A stretch of 64,000 bases of DNA from NCBI RefSeq assembly GCF_025061645.1, contig NZ_JANYMP010000006.1, positions 204,434 through 268,433 on the forward strand, written 5' to 3'. Position numbers and translations under genes: made by a program. The notes under the pieces are model-generated. The model worked only from the letters and a program-made list of their open reading frames with translations, was not told where the DNA came from and did not search any database. Of this stretch, positions 58,228-64,000 are shown piece after piece. Origin of the DNA: Umezawaea endophytica. GTDB taxonomy: Bacteria; Actinomycetota; Actinomycetes; Mycobacteriales; Pseudonocardiaceae. Each line of letters opens with the position of its first letter. The first letter of the stretch is position 1.

Positions 58228-59380
58228 CCGCGTCGACCGCCTGGTCGACCTGCTCGGGTGAGACGAAGTAGTGCGGGGACGCCCGCACTACCTCGTCGAG
58301 CCCGCGCCTCGCCATGTCGATCCTGGTCGACCCGACGGCACTGGTCGTCACGGTCACGCCCTCGACGGCCAGCCGGGCCTTCACGTCCGCCGCGGCGACG
58401 CCGTCGACGGTGAACGTGACCAGCCCGCACTGCTGTTCGCCCAGGTCGCGGACGTCCACGCCGGGCAGGGCCGCCAGCCCGGCGCGCAAGCGCTTGGCCC
58501 GGTCGCCGACCTCGGCCGCGATGGTGTCCACGCCCACGCGCAGCGCGTACCGGGCGGCCTCGATCAACCCGAGCTTGGCGGCGAGCGAGCACTCCCACAG
58601 CTCGAACACCCGCGCGTCGTCGCGCAGCCCGTACGTCGTCGGCGACGTCCACTCGCCGCTGTGCAGGTCGACCAGCCGGGGCCGCAGCCGGTGCAGGACC
58701 TCGCGGCGCACGGCCAGCACGCCCGTGCCGCGCGGCCCGCGCAGCCACTTGCGGCCGGTGCCGGACAGCAGGTCCACGCCCAGGTCGTGCAGCCGGACGG
58801 GGAGCTGGCCGATCGACTGGCAGGCGTCCAGCAGCACCAGCGCGCCCACCTCGTGCGCGGCGGCGGCGACCTCGGCGACCGGGTTGACCAGTCCGCCGTT
58901 GGTCGGCACGTGCACCAGCGACACCAGCTTGACCCGCTCGTCCAGCAGCTCGCGCAGCGCCGCCACGTCGACCTGGCCGTGCGCGTCGGACGGCACGGTC
59001 TCGATCACCGCGCCGGTCTCCTCGGCGCGGCGCAGCAGCGGCACGGCGTTGCCCGCGTACTCGACCTCGGTGATCAGCACCCGGTCGCCGTCGGCGAGCG
59101 GCACGGCGTCGAACGCGCTGAGCCACGACCGGGTCGCGCTGTCGGAGAAGGCGATCTCGTCCGGCGAGGCGCCCAGCAGCTCGGCCAGCACGCCGTACCC
59201 GGCTTCGAGGTCGTCGTTCCGCTCGCCCGCGGCCAGGTAGCCGCCCACCTCGGCTTCGCGCCGCAGGTGGGCGATCTGGGCCTCCAGGACGGGCGTCGGG
59301 GGCAGTGAGGACCCGGCGCTGTCCAGGAAGACCCGGTCGAGCGCGGCGGGGGTGTCGGCGCGTACGGCTCGCAGGTCCAC
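58208..59380 (-). CDS. class V aminotransferase / cysteine-desulfurase-like
   Basis: This protein of about 390 residues has the class V PLP fold: VFLDSAGSSLPPTPVLEAQI, VHVPTNGGLVNPV, LLDACQSIGQLPV and the PLP lysine in GTGRKWLRGPRG. The usual active-site Cys loop of cysteine desulfurases is not evident, so a different amino donor is possible. GTG 59380 shares one base with the binding-protein stop (TAGTG); GTG 59395 is an alternative. The function of the pair is unknown. Confidence 0.82.
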   Translation of the reverse strand: MDLRAVRADTPAALDRVFLDSAGSSLPPTPVLEAQIAHLRREAEVGGYLAAGERNDDLEAGYGVLAELLGASPDEIAFSDSATRSWLSAFDAVPLADGDRVLITEVEYAGNAVPLLRRAEETGAVIETVPSDAHGQVDVAALRELLDERVKLVSLVHVPTNGGLVNPVAEVAAAAHEVGALVLLDACQSIGQLPVRLHDLGVDLLSGTGRKWLRGPRGTGVLAVRREVLHRLRPRLVDLHSGEWTSPTTYGLRDDARVFELWECSLAAKLGLIEAARYALRVGVDTIAAEVGDRAKRLRAGLAALPGVDVRDLGEQQCGLVTFTVDGVAAADVKARLAVEGVTVTTSAVGSTRIDMARRGLDEVVRASPHYFVSPEQVDQAVDAVSRSGR

Positions 59381-60954
59381 TACTTCGGCGTCCACTTCTG
59401 GAGGTTCCACCACGGTCCCCACGACAGGCCGCCGTGGTCGGAGGGATCGACGACCTGCTGGTAGCCGTTCCAGTTCTCGCGCACCACGTACGTGTGCGTG
59501 ACGAAGGCGAGGGTCACCAGGCCGGGCGCGGCGAGGTACGCGCGCTGGAACTGCACGTACGCGGCCACCCGCTGAGCCGGGTCGAGGAGCGTGCGGCCCG
59601 CGTCCAGCGCCGCGTCGACGGCCGGGTTCGAGTAGCCGCCGGGGTTGTCCGCGGCACCGGTGTGCAGCATCCCGTGGAGCGCCTGGTCCGGGTCGAACGG
59701 GTCGCCCTCGCCGCCGAGGACGGCGTCCTTGCCCAGCCGGGGCGTGATGGCCTCGCGGCTGAGGCCTGCGAGCTGCACGTCCACGCCGACGGCCCTGGCG
59801 TCGGCCGCGAACGCCGTCGCCAGGTCGCTGCGCACGACGTCGCCGGTCGGGTACATGAGGGTGAACGACGCGGCCACGCCGTCGCGCGAGCGCAGCCCGT
59901 CCGCGCCCTTGACCCAGCCCGCCTGGTCGAGCAGGAAGTCCGCCTGCGCCTTGTCGTAGCGGAACGCCGAGTCGGTGTCGACGAACTCGGGCAGCGCGGC
60001 GGGCACGGGCGTGCTCGCGGACGTGCCCTTGCCCGCCAGCAGGTTGTCGATCATGCCCTGGCGGTTGACGGCGGAATTGAGGGCGAGCCGCATCGCCGGG
60101 TCGCCGGTCACCGGGTTCGCCGTCGGCAGCGTGATGGCGCGCAGGTCGGCGGTCTGGTGGTCGATCACCCGCATCCCGTTGACCTGGGCGAACCTCGTGG
60201 CCAGCCGCGGCGGCAGGTCGGCGCCGTCGAACTCGCCCTTCTCCATCCGCTGGGCCCTGGTGTTGTCGTCCGGGACGAACACCACCGTGACCTTCTTGAT
60301 CTTGGGATCGCCCTCGACGTGCGCGGGGTTCGACTCCAGGACCATCTTCTCGCCCTTGACCCACTCGGCCAGCCGGTACGGGCCGGTGCCGACGGGCTTG
60401 GTGTTCACCGCGCTGCCCGCCAGCGGACCACCCGCGGCCAGGGCCTCGCTCGGCAGGATCCCGAGCACCAGCAGGGTCGGGAACGGCGCGTACGGCTTCG
60501 AGAGCGTGAACCGCACGTTCTGCGCGTCGAGCTGCTCGACCCCGGAGAGCATCGCGAACCTCGACCGCACCGTCGCCCCGGACGCCGGGTCGAGCAGCGC
60601 GCGGTAGGTCGCCACCACGTCCTCGGCGCCGAACGCCGTGCCGTCGGTGAACTTCACGTCGCCGCGCAGCTTCACCGTCCACGACAGGCCGTCCGCGGCC
60701 GGTTCGGGCGCCTCGGCGGCGAGCTGCGGCCGGAGCGAGCGGTCCGCGCGGTGCTCCACCAGCCCGTCGAAGATCTTCGAGACGCCCTCGGACCCGTAGC
60801 CCAGCAACGGGTTCAGCGTCGCGGGCTCGGTCGCGTCGGCGAGGACGATCGAACTGTTGTCGTTCGTGCCCTCCGCACTGGGCGTGGTCGAACCGGTGCA
60901 CGCGGAGGCGGCGACAGCGGCCACGAGCAGGACGGGGGGCAACAGGAAGCGCAC
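59380..60954 (-). CDS. peptide-type ABC transporter substrate-binding lipoprotein
   Basis: This 524-residue lipoprotein has a signal peptide with lipobox AASAC (Cys19) and a family 5 (OppA/DppA) binding fold: EPATLNPLL, LSWTVKLRGDVKFTDGT and TKPVGTGPYRLAEWVKGEKM. No ABC permease or ATPase gene is in the window, so it may work with a transporter encoded elsewhere. It is co-translated with the class V aminotransferase. Confidence 0.9.
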   Translation of the reverse strand: MRFLLPPVLLVAAVAASACTGSTTPSAEGTNDNSSIVLADATEPATLNPLLGYGSEGVSKIFDGLVEHRADRSLRPQLAAEAPEPAADGLSWTVKLRGDVKFTDGTAFGAEDVVATYRALLDPASGATVRSRFAMLSGVEQLDAQNVRFTLSKPYAPFPTLLVLGILPSEALAAGGPLAGSAVNTKPVGTGPYRLAEWVKGEKMVLESNPAHVEGDPKIKKVTVVFVPDDNTRAQRMEKGEFDGADLPPRLATRFAQVNGMRVIDHQTADLRAITLPTANPVTGDPAMRLALNSAVNRQGMIDNLLAGKGTSASTPVPAALPEFVDTDSAFRYDKAQADFLLDQAGWVKGADGLRSRDGVAASFTLMYPTGDVVRSDLATAFAADARAVGVDVQLAGLSREAITPRLGKDAVLGGEGDPFDPDQALHGMLHTGAADNPGGYSNPAVDAALDAGRTLLDPAQRVAAYVQFQRAYLAAPGLVTLAFVTHTYVVRENWNGYQQVVDPSDHGGLSWGPWWNLQKWTPK

Positions 60955-60988
60955 GACACCCGACCCTAGTCCGTAGCCGTGAACGGCG

Positions 60989-61660
60989 TCAGCCGATCGG
61001 GGCGGGCAGCGGGCGCACCGCGTAGGCGAGTTCGATCTTGTTGTCGGTCGCGGGGTCGCGCAGCTCCACCCGCCAGGACGAGGCGAACTGGTTCACGCCC
61101 TCGCGCATCGGGATCGTGCCGGACAGCAGGACGGTGCCGGGCTTGAGCAGGTCACGGGCCCGCAGCAGGTCCACCCAGTAGGCAGGGGCGAGCAGTTCGG
61201 CGAGCGTGCCGACCTGGATCTCGACGCCGTCGGCCCACGCGGTCAGCTCGATCTCGTCGACGCGCTCGGCCACGTCCGAGAGCCGCCACGCGCCACGGCC
61301 CAGCACGTCCGGCCCGGCCTGCTTGCTCCACGCCACCCCGTGCACCTCCAACGCGCGGTCGGTGTGGTCGCACGCGACCGTGAGCAGCACGTCGTCGTCG
61401 GTCACGACCAGCGCCCACTCGGCTTCGCCGGAGGTCCGGCCGTGCTGCACCGGCACGTCGTCGGTCTGCTGCGCGAGGTAGGGCGCGACCGGGTAGAGGC
61501 TCGGGGTCTCGCTCGGGGCGGGCACGCCCAGTTCGGCGAGTTCCCGCACGTGGGCGGCCACGTCGTCCTGGCTGCGGCCCGCGTAGCCGCCGTTGAGCAG
61601 CGTGGTGACGGTGACCGCGACCTGGGCGCCGTCGGGGAGGTCGAAACGCAGATTTGACAT
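60989..61660 (-). CDS. DUF2848-family protein
   Basis: This 223-residue protein matches DUF2848, which is related in fold to fumarylacetoacetate-type hydrolases: MSNLRFDLPDG, LNGGYAGRSQDDV and LLSGTIPMREGVNQF are visible. ATG 61660 has aaggag upstream. It is divergent from an MFS carrier with a GntR-type operator in the gap, so it is likely a catabolic enzyme for the substrate that the carrier imports. Confidence 0.82.
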   Translation of the reverse strand: MSNLRFDLPDGAQVAVTVTTLLNGGYAGRSQDDVAAHVRELAELGVPAPSETPSLYPVAPYLAQQTDDVPVQHGRTSGEAEWALVVTDDDVLLTVACDHTDRALEVHGVAWSKQAGPDVLGRGAWRLSDVAERVDEIELTAWADGVEIQVGTLAELLAPAYWVDLLRARDLLKPGTVLLSGTIPMREGVNQFASSWRVELRDPATDNKIELAYAVRPLPAPIG

Positions 61661-61683
61661 TCCACTCCTTGCGCATACGAGTT

Positions 61684-61698
61684 GTATACAGGCAGTAT
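61684..61698. promoter_or_regulatory. shared GntR-type operator, copy 1
   Basis: GTATACAGGCAGTAT lies between the DUF2848 and MFS starts and matches 14 of 15 bases of the reversed site at 63625-63639. It contains TGTATACA, a palindrome typical of GntR binding sites. Confidence 0.65.
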
Positions 61699-61704
61699 TA
61701 CACG

Positions 61705-63036
61705 ATGCCGCCAACTCAGACCACCGATGTGCGCAGGCCCGCACTCATCCGCGCGTTCGCCGCGTCGCTCTCCGGCACGGCGCTGGAGTGGTACGACTTC
61801 GCCATCTACAACGTGGCCGCCGCCGTGGTGCTGGGCCCGCTGTTCTTCCCCAGCTCCGAACCGCTGACCGCGACGCTGCTCGCGTTCTCCACCTACGCCG
61901 TCGGGTACCTGTCCCGGCCGCTGGGCGGGTTCCTGTTCGGCAGGCTGGGCGACCAGTTGGGCCGCAAGCGCGTGCTCGTGACGACGCTGCTGATCACCGG
62001 CATCGCGACGATGCTGATCGGCCTGCTGCCCACGCACGCGGCCATCGGCGGGGCGGCGGGCGTGCTGCTCGTCGTCCTGCGGTTCGCGCAGGGCGTCGGC
62101 CTCGGAGGCGAGTGGGGCGGCGCCGTCCTGCTGTCCAGCGAGTACGGCAACCCCAAGCAGCGGGGGTTCTGGGCCTCGGCGGCGCAGATCGGGCCGCCCG
62201 CGGGGAACCTGATGGCGAACGGCGTGCTGGCGCTGCTGGGCGCGGTGCTCAGCGAGGACCAGTTCCTGTCGTGGGGCTGGCGGGTCGCGTTCCTGCTGTC
62301 GGCGGTGCTCGTGGTGTTCGGCCTGTGGATCCGGCTGAAGCTGGAGGAGACGCCGGTGTTCAAGGCGATCCAGGAGCGCGGCGACCGGCCGACCGCGCCG
62401 ATCAGCGAGGTGTTCCGCACCCAGCGCAGGCCACTGGTGGCCGCCGTCCTGTGCCGCGTCGGCCCGGACGTCCTCTACGCGCTGTTCACCGTGTTCGTGC
62501 TCACCTACATCACCACGCAGCTCGGCCTGCCGCGCAACGCGGGCCTGACCGCCGTGCTGATCGCGTCGGGGTTCCAGCTCTTCCTGATGCCGCTGGCGGG
62601 CTGGCTGTCCGACCGGGTCAACCGGCGAGTCCTCTACGCGGGCGCGGCCGTCTGCGGCGCCGTCTGGCCGTTCGTCTTCTTCCCGCTGATCGACACCGGC
62701 TCACGGCTGTTCCTGGTGCTGGGCATCGTGGTCGGGCTCGCGTTCCACGCGTTCATGTACGGCCCGCAGGCGGCGTTCATCTCGGAGCAGTTCACGCCGC
62801 GGCTGCGCTACACCGGCAGCTCACTGGCGTACACCCTCGCCGGCGTGATCGGCGGAGCCGTCGCGCCGCTGGTGTTCACCGCGCTGCTGGCGGCGTTCGA
62901 CACCTGGACGCTGGTCGCGGTCTACGTCGCCGTCGCCTGCGCCGTCACGCTGACCGGCCTGTACCTCGGGCGCGACCCGGAGGTCGAAGAGGTCGATCAG
63001 GCCCCGAGCAGCACCTTGAGCGTGGACTCCAGGTGA
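61705..63036 (+). CDS. MFS transporter, metabolite/proton symporter type
   Basis: This 443-residue carrier has 12 membrane segments. Family marks are ALEWYDFAIYN near the N-terminus, GRLGDQLGRKRVL (loop 2-3 motif) and RFAQGVGLGGEWGGAVLL, pointing to the MHS (sugar/dicarboxylate) group. ATG 61705 has no ribosome site and a CAGTAT hexamer six bases upstream, so it is probably leaderless. Its stop overlaps the end of the convergent GntR gene by 40 bases. Confidence 0.9.
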   Translation: MPPTQTTDVRRPALIRAFAASLSGTALEWYDFAIYNVAAAVVLGPLFFPSSEPLTATLLAFSTYAVGYLSRPLGGFLFGRLGDQLGRKRVLVTTLLITGIATMLIGLLPTHAAIGGAAGVLLVVLRFAQGVGLGGEWGGAVLLSSEYGNPKQRGFWASAAQIGPPAGNLMANGVLALLGAVLSEDQFLSWGWRVAFLLSAVLVVFGLWIRLKLEETPVFKAIQERGDRPTAPISEVFRTQRRPLVAAVLCRVGPDVLYALFTVFVLTYITTQLGLPRNAGLTAVLIASGFQLFLMPLAGWLSDRVNRRVLYAGAAVCGAVWPFVFFPLIDTGSRLFLVLGIVVGLAFHAFMYGPQAAFISEQFTPRLRYTGSSLAYTLAGVIGGAVAPLVFTALLAAFDTWTLVAVYVAVACAVTLTGLYLGRDPEVEEVDQAPSSTLSVDSR

Positions 63037-63626
63037 GCGGTGATCGCCGCGGTGGCCGCCCCCACGTCCCCGGACTCCAGGGCGGCCACGATCGACTCGT
63101 GCTCCAGCAGCACGGCGTCCTGCCTGCCGGTGGCGCGGAACAGCGCCACCACACCGGCCCGCACCTGCCGGGCGCGCAGGCCCTCGTACACCTTGGTCAT
63201 CAGCTCGTTCCCCGTCGCCCGCACCAGGAGCGCGTGGAACTGCCGGTCGACGTCGATGAACTCGCGCGCGTCCGCCATGCCCCGCAACGCGGTCTGGCGC
63301 TCGATCGCCTCGCGCATGGCCCGCACGGGCGCGGTCCCGGCTTCGAGCACGCGCTCGGCCGCGAACCGCTCGACCACACCCCGCAGTTCCATCAGCTCGG
63401 CCACCTGGCGCCCGGAAACCGGTGCCACGTAAGCACCCTTCTTCGGCACGAGCTGGACGAGGTCCTCGGCGGCGAGCAGCAGCAGCGCCTCGCGGATGGG
63501 CGTGCGGGACACGCCGATGCGGTCGGCGACGTCCTGTTCGCTGATGAACCGGCCCTGCATCTCCGGGTCGGCCAGAATGGTGTCCTTGAGGAACTCGTAG
63601 GCCTTCTCGCGACCGGACACCTGCAT
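62997..63626 (-). CDS. GntR-family regulator (FadR-type)
   Basis: This 209-residue regulator has an N-terminal winged helix (FISEQDVADRIGVSRTPIREALLLLAAEDLV, residues about 27-60) and a C-terminal FCD-like helical domain (VDRQFHALLVRATGNELM, EHESIVAALESGD). The operator copy at 63625-63639 overlaps its ATG and a TATACA -10, showing probable autorepression. The same site upstream of DUF2848/MFS suggests control of the whole cluster. Confidence 0.92.
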   Translation of the reverse strand: MQVSGREKAYEFLKDTILADPEMQGRFISEQDVADRIGVSRTPIREALLLLAAEDLVQLVPKKGAYVAPVSGRQVAELMELRGVVERFAAERVLEAGTAPVRAMREAIERQTALRGMADAREFIDVDRQFHALLVRATGNELMTKVYEGLRARQVRAGVVALFRATGRQDAVLLEHESIVAALESGDVGAATAAITAHLESTLKVLLGA

Positions 63627-63639
63627 ACTGTCTGTATAC
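63625..63639. promoter_or_regulatory. shared GntR-type operator, copy 2
   Basis: ATACTGTCTGTATAC read on the plus strand is the reverse complement of the 61684 site with one change. It overlaps the GntR start codon and lies just upstream of the nitrilase-family gene. Confidence 0.65.
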
Positions 63640-63655
63640 CAGAGAGGATCACGCC

Positions 63656-64000
63656 GTGCGCGTAGCGCTTTGCCAGATCAGCTCGACCACCGACCCCGCG
63701 GCGAACCTGGAGCTGGTGCGCGACGGCGTCCGCCGGGCCGCCGCCGCGGGGGCCCGCGTCGTCCTGTTCCCCGAGGCGACCCAGTGCCGCTTCGGGGTGT
63801 CGCTCAAGCCCGTCGCCGAACCGCTGGACGGCCCGTGGGCCGCGGCCGTGCGCGCGATGGCCGTTGAGCACGGCGTGGTCGTGGTGGCGGGGATGTTCAC
63901 CCCGACCGAGGACGGCCGGGTGACCAACACGCTGCTGGTCACGAGCGCGGACGTGCACCTCGGCTACGACAAGATCCACCTGTTCGACGCCTTCGGGTTC
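63656..64000 (+). CDS. nitrilase-superfamily carbon-nitrogen hydrolase, 5' part
   Basis: GTG 63656, with agagagg upstream, opens a frame that runs to the window end without a stop (115 codons). It begins MRVALCQISSTTD and shows VVLFPEATQ with the catalytic Glu, and GYDKIHLFD with the catalytic Lys. The Cys nucleophile lies beyond the window. These are the amidase/nitrilase signature residues. It probably breaks down the amide or nitrile imported by the MFS carrier. Confidence 0.85.
   Translation, partial: MRVALCQISSTTDPAANLELVRDGVRRAAAAGARVVLFPEATQCRFGVSLKPVAEPLDGPWAAAVRAMAVEHGVVVVAGMFTPTEDGRVTNTLLVTSADVHLGYDKIHLFDAFGF

Overview
The window is high-GC DNA with GTG and occasional TTG starts, many 1- to 8-base stop/start overlaps, and several genes that look leaderless. 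Gene content and order point to an actinobacterium of the order Pseudonocardiales (Saccharothrix, Lentzea, Actinosynnema or Amycolatopsis type). The evidence is a bifunctional-type PriA/HisA inside a his-trp supercluster, the Trp-region membrane protein between trpE and trpC, XRE-DUF5753 plus DUF397 genes, and the order hisDCB..hisH-priA..hisF-hisI..trpE..trpCBA..lgt..gltBD..pyk-tesB. The genus is inferred, not shown. No tRNA, rRNA, CRISPR array or intact insertion sequence was found.

Layout. 1-0.68 kb: an 8-base tandem repeat, an inverted repeat and no gene. 0.7-12 kb: a SulP transporter fused to carbonic anhydrase; an ArsR regulator divergent from an S41 peptidase; D-Ala-D-Ala carboxypeptidase; 6-phosphogluconate dehydrogenase; a LysE exporter divergent from an AsnC/Lrp regulator; methyltransferase, tesB and pyk. 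12-18 kb: accessory genes (VanZ-like, DUF2461, helicase C-terminal-domain protein, cutinase) and a zinc-finger/hypothetical pair divergent from XRE-DUF5753/DUF397. 18-24 kb: gltBD. 24.1-25.15 kb: a gene-free, repeat-packed stretch. 25-32.4 kb: DctA, an orphan TAXI lipoprotein, an ECF-type sigma factor with its partner, an OmpR-type two-component pair and lgt. 32.4-38.7 kb: a variable segment (PemK-like, GNAT, PAF-acetylhydrolase-like lipase, NarL-type two-component system, a G-rich repeat array, uronate-dehydrogenase-like gene) between lgt and trpA. 38.9-46.3 kb: trpABC, Trp membrane protein, trpE, a TetR gene on the other strand, hisI, a membrane protein and hisF. 46.4-48.3 kb: three accessory genes. 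48.5-56.8 kb: priA, hisH, a hypothetical gene, a split transketolase divergent from soxR, kptA, NUDIX, a 51-residue membrane protein and hisBCD. 56.9-64 kb: M14 carboxypeptidase, aminotransferase/binding-protein pair, then a DUF2848/MFS/GntR/nitrilase catabolic cluster cut by the window end.

How the genes work together. Histidine and tryptophan synthesis run on the minus strand from about 56.8 to 38.9 kb. No trpF is present, which fits PriA doing both isomerisations. GltBD supplies glutamate, and a GlnR-like half box lies upstream of gltB. The core cluster is interrupted at several points by accessory modules that carry their own regulators: SoxR with a SoxR box, TetR, the Clp-N protein with paired palindromes, and the segment between lgt and trpA.

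The points most worth a second look are the SoxR/split-transketolase/KptA/NUDIX module inside the his cluster, the NarL-type kinase with a predicted extracytoplasmic domain after its ATPase, the shared GntR operator at 61.7 and 63.6 kb, and the two repeat-rich gene-free stretches at 24.4-25.1 and 37.0-37.9 kb.
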